The notes: generated by a model from the sequence alone, not told the origin. A stretch of DNA of 30,688 bases from an uncultured Acetatifactor sp. (GCA_910584435.1 CAJUAP010000029.1:14440-45127), one strand, 5' to 3'. Positions 1 through 7,848 are shown, counted from the first letter of the stretch. Numbers and translations: made by a program.

Positions 1-183
1 AAAATTCTCCCAGGGGCTTCCGTTCCGAGACTGTTTTAAATTTATTCCAGTTCCGTCTCTCCACTCCAGCCCCCTTGTAGGGGAGAAATTTTCAGCTGCA
101 AAGGATGCATCTGAAAATTCTCCCAGGGGCTTCCGTTCCGAGACTGTTTTAAATTTATTCCAGTTCCGAGACTGTTTTAAATT
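1..183. repeat. Long direct repeat with shorter sub-repeats
   Basis: Positions 1-55 and 114-168 are an exact 55-bp direct repeat. The sub-unit TTCCGAGACTGTTTTAAATT occurs three times, at about 24-43, 137-156 and 164-183. No open frame with a ribosome binding site lies here. The repeat starts at the first base of the window, so the array probably continues to the left. Its 3' halves match the edges of the hairpin/T-tract family described for 55-150, 230-297, 21661-21770 and 30559-30688. Confidence 0.85.
55..150 (+). repeat. Nested hairpin element ending in a T-tract
   Basis: Read on the plus strand, the element is nested: GTCTC (55-59) pairs with GAGAC (140-144), AGCCCC (68-73) with GGGGCT (126-131), and GGGGAGAAATTTTCAG (80-95) with CTGAAAATTCTCCC (111-124) with one bulged base. 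TGTTTT follows at 145-150 and TTCCAGTTCCG precedes at 47-55ish. The layout resembles an intrinsic terminator with an enlarged hairpin, but no plus-strand gene precedes it. Whether it is transcribed is unknown. Confidence 0.6.
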
Positions 184-184
184 A

Positions 185-223
185 TTTCTTAACTGGACTA
201 TTTAATTGCCGCGAGCGGCAATT
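185..223. repeat. Dispersed 18-bp motif plus a short palindrome
   Basis: TTTCTTAACTGGACTATT at 185-202 matches 17 of 18 bases of 21878-21895 upstream of prs. It is followed by a palindrome whose arms AATTGCCG (204-211) and CGGCAATT (216-223) enclose a 4-base loop. Neither strand has a convincing T-tract after the palindrome, so it is not called a terminator. Confidence 0.5.
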
Positions 224-229
224 TGTTCC

Positions 230-297
230 GCATCAACCCGTCTGTTGCCCTGTACATGGATGAATTTATGGCAGCTGACGGGCCGATGCTGTGTTTT
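230..297 (+). repeat. Hairpin/T-tract element
   Basis: The stem has GCATC (230-234) with GATGC (285-289) outside, an AA/CC internal loop, then a 13-position arm starting CCCGTC at 237 that pairs with an arm ending GACGGG at 282; 12 of 13 positions pair, one as G-T. TGTGTTTT follows. The preceding bases GTTCCG match the family edge. It lies just past the end of the MtaD-like gene, but its T-tract is on the plus strand, so it is not an ordinary terminator for that gene. Confidence 0.6.
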
Positions 298-315
298 GAA
301 TTCCGTACTTTTTAT

Positions 316-1623
316 CTATTGTGAAGCGTTTAAGACCCGCTTTACAATCTTGCTGCATTGGGCATAGATGTCTTCCGCCCTTTCGTTTATGAGGAATTGT
401 CCATCCTGGTATAATATCCTGCCATTAATCATAGTCATACAGACATTTGATTTGCTGCCGCTGTATACGATATTCTTAGGGATATTATGTATCGGCTGCA
501 TGTTGGGCTGGTGCAGGTCAATCATGATAATATCTGCCAATTTTCCCTGTGCCAGCATATCTGCTTCCGGAAGCTGCATTGCTTTTGCGCTCTCAGAAGT
601 AGCCATATGCAGTACCTTCAACGCATTCAAACTGGCAGCATCCCCCTCCCGTACCTTACTTAAACCTGATACCAGGAACATTTCTCGAAACATATCAAGG
701 CAGTTATTGCTTGCCGGACCGTCTGTTCCTATTGCTACGGGAATCCCTCTGCGCTCAAATTCTGCAATAGGTGCAATGCCGCTGGCCAGTTTTAAATTAG
801 AAGAAGGATTGGTTATGGCATACAGTCTGCATCCGCGGAAAATCTCCAACTCGCCCTCGGTCATATGAACACAATGATATCCGCCGCCGCCAAACTCAAA
901 CATTCCCATATCATACAGGAATACCACAGGTGTCATGCCGTAACGCTCCTTACATTCCTTCACTTCCTTTATCGTCTCTGACAAATGTGTATAAACCGGT
1001 GCCCGGTACTTGTGGGCAAGCCGCGACATATGACACAGCAGATCCTTAGAACAAGTATACTCTGAATGAAATCCCAGCTGATAAGAAATCAGCGGGTCAG
1101 AATGATTCCATCTGATATACTCTTCCTCCTGCTGTTCTATGGAAGAAGTAAAATTATTCAAACCACTCGTAAGGACACAGCGCATTCCCATATCAATACA
1201 TGCCCTGGCAATGTCATCCGGTGTAAGATACATTTCAAAAATGGAAGTAATACCGGAAGTCAGGTATTCCAAAATTGCCAGCTTGGTCAAATGATAAATA
1301 TCTTCCCCTGTTATTTTTGCTTCCATGGGAAATACATAATGCTCCAGCCACTCCTGTAAGGGAACATCATCCGCAAAAGAACGCAGAAACGTCATAGCCG
1401 AATGTGTATGTGCGTCCTTAAACCCCGGCATCAGCAGATTGCCCTTACAGTCAATCTCCCTGTCCCAAATCACGGAAGGCTGTGCGCTATCCGAACCATT
1501 TAGTGCTTTATCCGTTCTTATAACAGAGAGAATTATATTATTTTCAACCCATATTTCACCTTGAAATACAGGGACATCCTGTTCCATGGTTAAGATCTGT
1601 GCATTGTAAAGTCTGATATTCAC
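316..1623 (-). CDS. Amidohydrolase, MtaD/SsnA-like deaminase (5'-methylthioadenosine/S-adenosylhomocysteine deaminase family)
   Basis: Predicted cytosolic metal-dependent deaminase of adenosine-type nucleosides. The 435-residue length fits the family. The metal-binding signature PGFKDAHTHS is at residues 66-75, HLSE at 213-216, CVHM near 251-254, and GTDGPASNNCLDM at 299-311 carries the catalytic Asp301; this last motif is typical of MtaD-type enzymes. The start is GTG, overlapping the cdd stop by 4 nt (GTGA), with an AGGTGAG-like ribosome binding site inside the cdd end, so translational coupling is likely. Neighbouring punA and cdd support a nucleoside-salvage role. The exact substrate (methylthioadenosine, S-adenosylhomocysteine, adenosine, or a guanine-like base) cannot be read from sequence. 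Confidence 0.88.
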   Translation of the reverse strand: MNIRLYNAQILTMEQDVPVFQGEIWVENNIILSVIRTDKALNGSDSAQPSVIWDREIDCKGNLLMPGFKDAHTHSAMTFLRSFADDVPLQEWLEHYVFPMEAKITGEDIYHLTKLAILEYLTSGITSIFEMYLTPDDIARACIDMGMRCVLTSGLNNFTSSIEQQEEEYIRWNHSDPLISYQLGFHSEYTCSKDLLCHMSRLAHKYRAPVYTHLSETIKEVKECKERYGMTPVVFLYDMGMFEFGGGGYHCVHMTEGELEIFRGCRLYAITNPSSNLKLASGIAPIAEFERRGIPVAIGTDGPASNNCLDMFREMFLVSGLSKVREGDAASLNALKVLHMATSESAKAMQLPEADMLAQGKLADIIMIDLHQPNMQPIHNIPKNIVYSGSKSNVCMTMINGRILYQDGQFLINERAEDIYAQCSKIVKRVLNASQ

Positions 1624-2060
1624 TTGATAGACTCACCTCCAAACCCAAAGGGCAGCAGATCCTCCAGAAAATATATCTGAAAATCAGCTTTTGTTTTCGC
1701 CACAATTACGATAAAGTCCTTTTGTGCAAATTCCTGCATCACCTGTCTGCAGATACCACAGGGATAAGCATAATCCTCCGCGTCCATGCCTTCCATACCG
1801 CCTGTAACGGCAATTGCCCGAAAATGCCGGCAGCCTTCGCTGACTGCTTTGAAGATCGCTGTCCGCTCTGCACAGTTCGTTGCGCCGTAGGAAGCATTTT
1901 CGATATTGCCTCCCTGGTAAACGCTGCCCTCTTCCGTAAGCAGTGCAGCCCCCACTGTATAGTGAGAGTATGGTGCATATGCGCTCTCCCTTGCTTCCAA
2001 CGCAGCCTGTATTAATGCAGGTACAAAATCAAGAGATGCAAAATATTGCTGCCTTTCCAT
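1620..2060 (-). CDS. cdd: Cytidine deaminase
   Basis: Converts cytidine and deoxycytidine to uridine and deoxyuridine in pyrimidine salvage. From the chosen start the protein has 146 residues. Substrate-binding AYAPYS is at 28-33. The zinc site is visible as Cys63-Ala-Glu65 (Glu65 the proton shuttle) and PCGIC at 100-104 (Cys101, Cys104). This is the short homotetrameric type. ATG codons at 2105 and 2078 are in frame upstream. The one at 2078 has a G-rich sequence about 10 nt before it, so a start there (152 residues) is possible; 2060 best matches the usual family N-terminus. The stop overlaps the downstream deaminase start by 4 nt. Confidence 0.92.
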   Translation of the reverse strand: MERQQYFASLDFVPALIQAALEARESAYAPYSHYTVGAALLTEEGSVYQGGNIENASYGATNCAERTAIFKAVSEGCRHFRAIAVTGGMEGMDAEDYAYPCGICRQVMQEFAQKDFIVIVAKTKADFQIYFLEDLLPFGFGGESIK

Positions 2061-2147
2061 ATTACTGCCTTCACCCATAGCTGCCCGTCTCCCCTCCCTT
2101 CCCATCTCTAAATACGTCTTCCCGGCAGAAAATGTCCGTATCCCTGC

Positions 2148-2975
2148 TCACAAGCCAATTCCTCTCACCGTCTCCGTCACAAGCTTTTTAAAATTCGGCG
2201 CCGACATATCTGCCGCCTCCTGCACTTCCTCATGGCTCAAAGGTTTGTCCGTCATACCGGCAGCCAGGTTGCAGATGCAGGAGATACCGCAGATTCTCAT
2301 TCCCATGTGATTGGCTGCAATTGCCTCCACCACAGTACTCATGCCCACAGCATCACACCCAAGCCCTCTCAGCATACGGATTTCCGCCGGAGACTCAAAC
2401 GATGGCCCCGTCAACTGCGCGTATACACCTTCCTGAAGAAAAATATGATTGTCTTTTGCTGCCTTTACTATCACATTCTGCAGCTCCTTGTCATATACCT
2501 GACTCATATCAGGAAAGCGTGTTCCCAATTCCTCTATATTAGATCCAATCAGCGGATTCGGCGCAAACACAGAGATATGATCCTTAATCATCATCAGATC
2601 TCCTGCATGAAAAGACGTATTCACACCTCCGGCTGCATTGGTCAGAAACAGAACTTCCGTGCCCAATAGTCTCATCAAACGTATGGGCAGCACCACATCA
2701 CTGACAGGATAACCCTCATAATAATGAACTCTTCCTTTCATACAAACCACAGGAACTTTATCAATATAGCCGAAAATAAATTTCCCCGCATGTCCCGGCA
2801 CTGTGGACACCGGGAAATTATCTATTTCACTATAGGGCAGCTCATATTCTACCGCAATATTGTCCGCATAATCTCCCAATCCCGATCCTAAGACAATTGC
2901 CGCCTTGGGCAGGAAATCCGTCTTCTTTCTGACACATTCACAGCATCCCATTAATTTTTCATACACCTGATTCAT
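2148..2975 (-). CDS. punA: Purine-nucleoside phosphorylase (inosine/guanosine type)
   Basis: Phosphorolysis of inosine, guanosine and their deoxy forms to free base plus (deoxy)ribose-1-phosphate. The 275 residues match the trimeric PNP/MTAP family. Seen: phosphate loop GSGLG at 30-34, GRVHYYEG at 81-88 (His84), TNAAGG at 112-117, PSFESPAEIR at 191-200 (Glu194) and GMST at about 211-214. AAAGGAGC lies 6 nt upstream of ATG 2975, so the 11 extra codons of the longer frame are discarded. It is followed by cdd after 87 nt, and the two act on complementary purine and pyrimidine nucleosides. The 85-nt gap before it contains the short palindrome GTCTCAGGAGAC near 3009-3020. Confidence 0.93.
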   Translation of the reverse strand: MNQVYEKLMGCCECVRKKTDFLPKAAIVLGSGLGDYADNIAVEYELPYSEIDNFPVSTVPGHAGKFIFGYIDKVPVVCMKGRVHYYEGYPVSDVVLPIRLMRLLGTEVLFLTNAAGGVNTSFHAGDLMMIKDHISVFAPNPLIGSNIEELGTRFPDMSQVYDKELQNVIVKAAKDNHIFLQEGVYAQLTGPSFESPAEIRMLRGLGCDAVGMSTVVEAIAANHMGMRICGISCICNLAAGMTDKPLSHEEVQEAADMSAPNFKKLVTETVRGIGL

Positions 2976-3060
2976 TCCGTTGCTCCTTTCCTGTCGTTCA
3001 GACTCCATGTCTCAGGAGACTCTGGTTCTTCTCCTGTTTTCGGTTACATCGCCTCAGCGT

Positions 3061-4659
3061 TCATTCTTCACCCAGCTTAACAATAATCATACCGTTTTTC
3101 TCCTGCACACTGTTCTCGGACGGCCATGCGGGCATATCCTTACTACACTCCACAGCTTCCCACATACGCTCTTGCGGCACTTGATTATAATCTGCTCCCA
3201 GACAATGCAGGAACCCCAGTACCCTCCTGGTACTCCAATAGAATTGAGGGGAAACCTCTGTATCATGGCAGAAAAAGGAACGGCCGATAATTTCCCCCAT
3301 CACGCAGGAATGATTGCCGGTAAACTCTCTGCTTCCCACTACCACTACAGGCAGACTGTCCTCGCCCCCGTTTGCCTGACCGATGCGTTCAATCAATGCC
3401 CTCCCCAAAGCTGCATCCTGTTCATACCGGCATTGATCTGTATAATATAAGCTTTCTGTCACTTTTGTCTGCCGGATGCCGGTGATAAGGCCGATCGCTG
3501 CAATTATGATAAAAGCTGCTTTCTTAAAACGGCTTATGGTCAGTTCTCTGCCCAGAAACCAGATACCCAGATACCCCAAGTAGCCTGTAACGGCAGGAAG
3601 CACCAGCTGGGAACGTATGGCCGGTGGATGTCCAAGCAGAACTGTCATCATAAAAGGTGACGCAAACAACGCCAGATAATAGAATACGGTCATTCCCACG
3701 ACTGCTTTACGGCATTCTCCGTATCTGCGAAGAAATCTTATCAGCAATGCCATATCAAACAATGCCAATACCCCCACGCCCCAATGATAAAACACTGAGC
3801 CGTTGCCTGTAAATACTGCTATAACATGACGAATTATCACACGAATACAGTCTTTCACATCCGCTTTTCCCCATATAATCTGAGTCTGCAGATAATCAGA
3901 CGTACTGAAAAAGAGCCTGGTAATCAGCATATTCAACAGAAAAGCTGTGAAGAACAGAATGCAGCAGGGAATCATTCTCTTAAAAAGGATTGTACCAGAC
4001 AATTCTCTGTTGTCGGCAATATCCCTGAGTGTCTGCAGAAACAGCACGGAAACGATTCCGAATATATATAATACAACAAATATCTGATAACTGGAAAATG
4101 TCAGAAGCAGCAGCAAAATGGTTACGGCCGCCAATGCCGGATGGTGCTGTTCGGCCCACCGATTTGACAGATATAATGATGTTGCTGTCAAGAGCAGACT
4201 GATACATATCTCTAAGCTCTGCAGAGAAAAATAGAACTGTTCCGCAAAAATCGGATGAGAAATCCAAAGCAATCCCCCAAGTCCCCATGCCCATAGATCT
4301 GAAGCTTCCCTGTGCCCATAAGATGATGAAACTGCCTGTCCTCCGGTAAGGCTTCCACCCATCCTGTCCCACATAAAAAGGAAAGCTGACACCGATATCA
4401 TAAACATCACTAAAGTTATGATACTTGTAAAATAGGGATTAAACCGGCTGTTTCCGAGCAGATACTTCATAAATATCAATCCCTGTCTGCCCGTATGAAG
4501 CCATCCGCCGTAAAAGTCATCCTGCAGATGAATGATATCTTCCGTGTCGATGCCTATTACATCAGAATACAGCTTTGCACCATGCACCAGGAATACAATC
4601 AGCCCTATTAAGGCAAGCCGGATACGATATGCTGTCGAATATTCTTTCACGTTTTCCAT
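3061..4659 (-). CDS. Polytopic membrane protein, GtrII-type glucosyltransferase family
   Basis: 532 residues with roughly ten hydrophobic membrane segments between about residues 12 and 400 and a soluble C-terminal tail. The N-terminal region carries an acidic GIDTED motif (about 36-41) after the first membrane segment and a W-x3-GRQG motif near 53-60. Both are typical of the GtrII/GtrC-like glucosyltransferases that modify surface polysaccharide from a lipid-linked sugar. The assignment rests on this N-terminal pattern and topology, so the sugar and acceptor are unknown. The ribosome binding site (AAAGG directly before ATG) is poor. A promoter candidate with an overlapping inverted repeat lies upstream. 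It precedes punA in the same direction but has no clear functional link to nucleoside salvage. Confidence 0.65.
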   Translation of the reverse strand: MENVKEYSTAYRIRLALIGLIVFLVHGAKLYSDVIGIDTEDIIHLQDDFYGGWLHTGRQGLIFMKYLLGNSRFNPYFTSIITLVMFMISVSAFLFMWDRMGGSLTGGQAVSSSYGHREASDLWAWGLGGLLWISHPIFAEQFYFSLQSLEICISLLLTATSLYLSNRWAEQHHPALAAVTILLLLLTFSSYQIFVVLYIFGIVSVLFLQTLRDIADNRELSGTILFKRMIPCCILFFTAFLLNMLITRLFFSTSDYLQTQIIWGKADVKDCIRVIIRHVIAVFTGNGSVFYHWGVGVLALFDMALLIRFLRRYGECRKAVVGMTVFYYLALFASPFMMTVLLGHPPAIRSQLVLPAVTGYLGYLGIWFLGRELTISRFKKAAFIIIAAIGLITGIRQTKVTESLYYTDQCRYEQDAALGRALIERIGQANGGEDSLPVVVVGSREFTGNHSCVMGEIIGRSFFCHDTEVSPQFYWSTRRVLGFLHCLGADYNQVPQERMWEAVECSKDMPAWPSENSVQEKNGMIIVKLGEE

Positions 4660-4682
4660 GCCTTTCGCAAATATTAAAAATT

Positions 4683-4719
4683 CTTAATTTTATTATACAT
4701 TAAATTAAGAAAAAATCAA
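4683..4719 (-). promoter_or_regulatory. Promoter with overlapping inverted repeat, for the GtrII-like gene
   Basis: On the minus strand TTGATT (4719-4714) and a consensus TATAAT (4697-4692) are 16 nt apart, about 32 nt before the start codon. The -10 box lies inside an inverted repeat, CTTAATTT (4683-4690) and AAATTAAG (4702-4709), which could be a repressor site or simply an AT-rich palindrome. Confidence 0.55.
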
Positions 4720-4750
4720 TATGATATGCGATTTCCTCTGCATCGACGTG

Positions 4751-4794
4751 CATAAAAAAGTTACTGTTCACTCCGTGAACAGTAACCATAAAAA
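4751..4794. repeat. Miniature palindromic element with 8-bp flanking direct repeats
   Basis: A perfect palindrome with 12-bp arms (GTTACTGTTCAC and GTGAACAGTAAC) at 4760-4786 is bracketed by CATAAAAA at 4751-4758 and again at 4787-4794. One extra A lies inside the left edge. The right copy coincides with the T-tract (minus strand) of the spoIVA terminator. The arrangement looks like insertion of a tiny mobile palindrome with target duplication. In its present position the palindrome plus T-tract can also act as a second terminator for spoIVA. Confidence 0.6.
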
Positions 4795-4823
4795 GGCTAT
4801 CATCCTCAGGATGATAGCCTTTT
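4791..4823 (-). terminator. Intrinsic terminator of spoIVA
   Basis: A 15-bp perfect stem, AAAAGGCTATCATCC (4791-4805) with its complement (4809-4823), has a 3-nt loop and begins 10 nt after the spoIVA stop. A T-run followed by ATGG ends it on the minus strand. The stem is symmetric and could also stop plus-strand transcription. Confidence 0.88.
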
Positions 4824-4832
4824 CCCTTACTT

Positions 4833-6317
4833 TTAAATGATAATACACACCATTCCGCCGTTACTGTCATTCACAATTTTCTGCATGGTATCCTGAAGTT
4901 TCATCTGGCTTTCCTCACCGATGACAGCCACCTTGGCAGTGATACCGTCATTGACAAGCTGCTCCACGGTCTTGCCGAAGATATTCGTATCCCAGATTCC
5001 CTTTTCCATGTCGGCCTGGCTGATAAAGTTAATCAAATCATTAGCCTGTTCCTGGGTGCCCACAATGGGCGCAATTTCTGTCTCAATGTTGGCACGTATC
5101 ATGTGAATGGAAGGACTGGATGCCTTTATTTTCACCCCGAACTTATTGCCATGCTTGATGATTTCCGGTTTCTCCAAAGTGATTTCATCCTTATCCGGGG
5201 TCACAACCCCATACCCTTTGATACGCACCATATTGACCGCATCCAAGACCTTCACATACTCATGTTTCATAACCGCAAAATCCCTGAGCTTACTGACTAA
5301 TTGATACTCATCCGTGATGGTCTCCCCCACCATTTCAGTCAGCATTTCATAGTAATAAGCTTCCTCCACATCCAGCATAATGCGGACGATACCATCGGAC
5401 AGGCTTACGCCATCGGTTTTACAGCGTTTTATGTAATCACTGGCAAGTTCCACCGGCTTTTTCAGTACATCCCGAATGGTACTATACTCTTTCATCAATG
5501 CCTTAATCTGTGTGATAATATCCAGCTTCATCCGGTTATCCCCCGGAAGCATCTCAACCCATTTAGGCATATAGAACTCTATGGAAGAAATAGGAAACTC
5601 ATATAGCACATTTTCCAGAAGCATATGGATGTCTTCCTTTTTCAGCTGTTCACAATTGACAGTCACAGCAGAGACGCCGTATTTATCAGAGATTTCTCCT
5701 GCAACACGCTTTGCGTCTTCGGAATATGGTTTCTGGCTGTTTACCAGAACCAGAAACGGTTTCCGCAGTTTTTTCAGCGCCAGAATGGTCTTCTCTTCCG
5801 CCTCCAGATAATTGCTCCTGGGAATCTCGCCAAAGCTGCCGTCCGTTGTCACCACAAGTCCTATGGTGGAATGGTCGTTCATCACCTTATCCGTCCCTAT
5901 CTCTGCAGCCTGGGTAAAAGGTATTTCATACTCAAACCATGGCGTTTTCACCATTCGTTCCACATCTTCTTCCATGTGGCCCGCCGCGCCTTCCACCATG
6001 TAGCCGACACAGTCAATCAGACGGACGGACACGGGAACATCCCCGCTCAACACCACATTGGCAGCCTCATTGGGGATAAATTTCGGTTCCGTGGTGGTAA
6101 TGGTCTTGCCCCCCGCACTTTGGGGCAGTTCATCCTGGGCCCTGTTTCTGGCATGTTCATCTTCCATGTACGGCAGCACCATCTCTTCCATAAAACGCTT
6201 GATAAAAGTTGATTTCCCGGTGCGCACCGGCCCCAGTACCCCTATGTATATCTCTCCCCCTGTGCGGGTTTTGATATCATTGTAGAGATCGTAAGTGTTT
6301 ATCGCATAATTCTCCAT
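4833..6317 (-). CDS. spoIVA: Stage IV sporulation protein A (coat basement ATPase)
   Basis: SpoIVA is made in the mother cell, hydrolyses ATP and polymerises on the forespore surface as the base layer of the spore coat. The 494-residue length is as expected (about 492 in Bacillus). The Walker A motif GPVRTGKST is at residues 29-37 in a TRAFAC GTPase-like N-terminal domain, followed by the LIDCVGYMVEGAAGHMEEDV stretch typical of the family. The protein ends in hydrophobic CIII. ATG 6317 has AGGAGG upstream with 7-nt spacing. This gene is strong evidence for a spore former. Its leader contains a perfect inverted repeat covering the ribosome binding site and a sigma-E-like promoter. Confidence 0.97.
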   Translation of the reverse strand: MENYAINTYDLYNDIKTRTGGEIYIGVLGPVRTGKSTFIKRFMEEMVLPYMEDEHARNRAQDELPQSAGGKTITTTEPKFIPNEAANVVLSGDVPVSVRLIDCVGYMVEGAAGHMEEDVERMVKTPWFEYEIPFTQAAEIGTDKVMNDHSTIGLVVTTDGSFGEIPRSNYLEAEEKTILALKKLRKPFLVLVNSQKPYSEDAKRVAGEISDKYGVSAVTVNCEQLKKEDIHMLLENVLYEFPISSIEFYMPKWVEMLPGDNRMKLDIITQIKALMKEYSTIRDVLKKPVELASDYIKRCKTDGVSLSDGIVRIMLDVEEAYYYEMLTEMVGETITDEYQLVSKLRDFAVMKHEYVKVLDAVNMVRIKGYGVVTPDKDEITLEKPEIIKHGNKFGVKIKASSPSIHMIRANIETEIAPIVGTQEQANDLINFISQADMEKGIWDTNIFGKTVEQLVNDGITAKVAVIGEESQMKLQDTMQKIVNDSNGGMVCIII

Positions 6318-6324
6318 AAGAAAT

Positions 6325-6359
6325 CCTCCTGCATATACTGCTATATTATATGCAGGAGG
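6325..6359 (-). promoter_or_regulatory. Perfect inverted repeat covering the spoIVA ribosome binding site
   Basis: Arms 6325-6337 and 6347-6359 are perfectly complementary over 13 bp (CCTCCTGCATATA on the plus strand) with a 9-nt loop. The arm nearest the gene contains the AGGAGG used by spoIVA, so an RNA carrying both arms would hide it. The far arm overlaps the sigma-E-like -10 box. Seen directly: the repeat and its overlap. Inferred: translational occlusion. Confidence 0.6.
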
Positions 6360-6372
6360 CGGCAGATTATGA
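6345..6372 (-). promoter_or_regulatory. Sigma-E-like promoter of spoIVA
   Basis: On the minus strand TCATAAT (6372-6366) fits the -35 heptamer KMATATT at 6 of 7 positions, and CATATAAT (6352-6345) fits the -10 octamer CATACAHT at 7 of 8. The spacer is 13 nt; 14-15 is usual. A start 6-8 nt downstream would fall near 6338, inside the hairpin loop, so the mRNA would lack the upstream arm. SpoIVA is a known sigma-E target in Bacillus. Confidence 0.6.
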
Positions 6373-6416
6373 TTTCATTTCCTTCACACTTTCTAACATG
6401 CCGCCTAAAGAGGCGG
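6373..6416. repeat. Dispersed repeat, copy 1
   Basis: TTCACACTTTCT followed by AACATGCCGC and AAAGAG recurs with few changes at 28337-28380. On the minus strand this copy can form CCGCCT-CTTT-AGGCGG (6401-6416). No T-tract follows, so it is not a good terminator. It lies between tyrS and spoIVA. Confidence 0.5.
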
Positions 6417-6515
6417 GACTGCATTTCCTATTTGATTATACTGGCACAAGTACTTTTCCTCAATACGTCCTTCTCTTTCCAATAACTTCTGGCTTACCAC
6501 AGTAGGTTTGCCCTT

Positions 6516-6551
6516 AAAAATGTACCAATCTGGAAAAGTCAGAACATTTTT
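6516..6551 (-). terminator. Weak terminator-like inverted repeat after tyrS
   Basis: AAAAATGT (6516-6523) and ACATTTTT (6544-6551) form an 8-bp AT-rich stem with a 20-nt loop, overlapping the tyrS stop codon. The T-run is part of the stem. It looks weak, so some read-through towards spoIVA is plausible. Confidence 0.3.
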
Positions 6552-7815
6552 ACTTCATATTCACTCTCTTGTAATTCTTCTTCCCCCGCCTTACTACAAT
6601 ACCGTTTCCTGCCAGCTGTTCCGGGTGATACACTGTCTTAATATCGCTTATCTTTTCATTGTCCACGGCAACACCGCCCTGTTCCACTGCACGTCTGGCC
6701 TCAGAGCGGGAAGTGGTAAGACCTGATTTCACCAATATACCAAGGATATCAATGGTTCCGTCCGTCAAATCTTCCTCCGTCAAAGTCGCAGTGGGCATGT
6801 CCGCGCCGCCTTGTCCGGAGAACAGATTCCCGGAGAAAATGCTGCGTGCGCTCTCCTGGGCTGCCTGTGCTTCTTCCTCCCCATGCACCAGCTTCGTCAG
6901 TTCAAAAGCAAGAATTTCCTTAGCCTGATTCAGCTGACTGCCTTCCCACTTGTCCATTTCATCTATCTGTTCTATGGGCAGGAAGGTCAGCATTCTCATA
7001 CACTTCAGCACATCCGCATCCGCTACGTTTCTCCAATACTGGTAGAATTCAAAAGGTGATGTCTTGTTCGGGTCAAGCCATACCGCCCCCTTCTGGGTCT
7101 TGCCCATCTTCTTCCCTTCGGAATTCAAAAGCAGGGTGATGGTCATGGCATAGGCATCCTTGCCTAATTTACGCCGGATTAATTCCGTACCGCCCAGCAT
7201 ATTACTCCACTGGTCATCGCCGCCAAACTGCATATTACATCCATATTCTTCATAAAGTTTCAGGAAATCATAGCTCTGCATAATCATATAATTGAATTCC
7301 AGAAAGCTCAATCCCTTCTCCATGCGCTGCTTATAACATTCCGCAGTCAGCATTCTGTTGACGGAAAAATGTACCCCGACATCCCGGATAAATTCAATAT
7401 AATTCAGATTCATAAGCCAATCTGCATTATTCACCATCAAGGCTTTGGAATGCTCCTGTTCCATGGAATGCTCTTCTTCCCCGAATTCTATAAAGCGGCT
7501 CATCTGTCTCTTAAAGCATTCGCAGTTATGTTCAATGGTTTCCTTCGTCATCATAGTGCGCAGGTCACTCCGGCCCGAAGGGTCTCCTATCATGCCTGTG
7601 CCTCCGCCAATCAATGCAATAGGCTTATTTCCTGCCATCTGCAGACGTTTCATCAGGCAAAGCGCCATAAAATGCCCCACATGCAGACTGTCCGCAGTGG
7701 GGTCAAAACCAATGTAGAAGGTTGCCCTGCCGTTGTTGATTAACTCCTTGATTTCCTCTTCATCCGTGAGCTGTGCCAGCAATCCCCTTGCCTTTAATTC
7801 TTCAAATACAGTCAT
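6550..7815 (-). CDS. tyrS: Tyrosyl-tRNA synthetase
   Basis: Charges tRNA-Tyr with tyrosine in the cytosol. 421 residues with the class I HIGH-type motif HVGH at 45-48, GGDDQWSN near 198-205, the KMSKS-equivalent KMGKT at 236-240, and a C-terminal S4 RNA-binding domain from about residue 355. ATG 7815 has a TATGGAG-type ribosome binding site. The oddity is residues 113-123 (EEEHSMEQEHS). From family knowledge bacterial TyrRS normally runs from a short FSDG-like turn straight into KALMVNN, so this stretch reads as an in-frame insertion. It carries an exact 18-nt copy of the repeat found in the DUF512 gene. No T-box leader is visible upstream. Confidence 0.96.
   Translation of the reverse strand: MTVFEELKARGLLAQLTDEEEIKELINNGRATFYIGFDPTADSLHVGHFMALCLMKRLQMAGNKPIALIGGGTGMIGDPSGRSDLRTMMTKETIEHNCECFKRQMSRFIEFGEEEHSMEQEHSKALMVNNADWLMNLNYIEFIRDVGVHFSVNRMLTAECYKQRMEKGLSFLEFNYMIMQSYDFLKLYEEYGCNMQFGGDDQWSNMLGGTELIRRKLGKDAYAMTITLLLNSEGKKMGKTQKGAVWLDPNKTSPFEFYQYWRNVADADVLKCMRMLTFLPIEQIDEMDKWEGSQLNQAKEILAFELTKLVHGEEEAQAAQESARSIFSGNLFSGQGGADMPTATLTEEDLTDGTIDILGILVKSGLTTSRSEARRAVEQGGVAVDNEKISDIKTVYHPEQLAGNGIVVRRGKKNYKRVNMK
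7447..7480 (-). repeat. In-frame MEEEHS-type repeat inside tyrS
   Basis: Positions 7459-7476 (TTCCATGGAATGCTCTTC on the plus strand) are identical to the 18-nt unit repeated at 21452-21523. A second, diverged partial unit lies at 7447-7458. The reading frame is the same (Met-Glu-x-Glu-His-Ser), giving about two peptide units in TyrRS. Confidence 0.75.
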
Positions 7816-7848
7816 ATGCTCTCCATACCTTTCCGTTTTTATTTATGA

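Noticed and set aside
4751..4794. Simple second terminator of spoIVA
   Set aside because: It may act as one, but the flanking 8-bp duplications and related palindromes elsewhere fit better with an inserted element.
5625..6212. 195-codon open frame on the plus strand inside spoIVA
   Set aside because: It is antisense to a clearly conserved gene, has no ribosome binding site and no recognisable domain.
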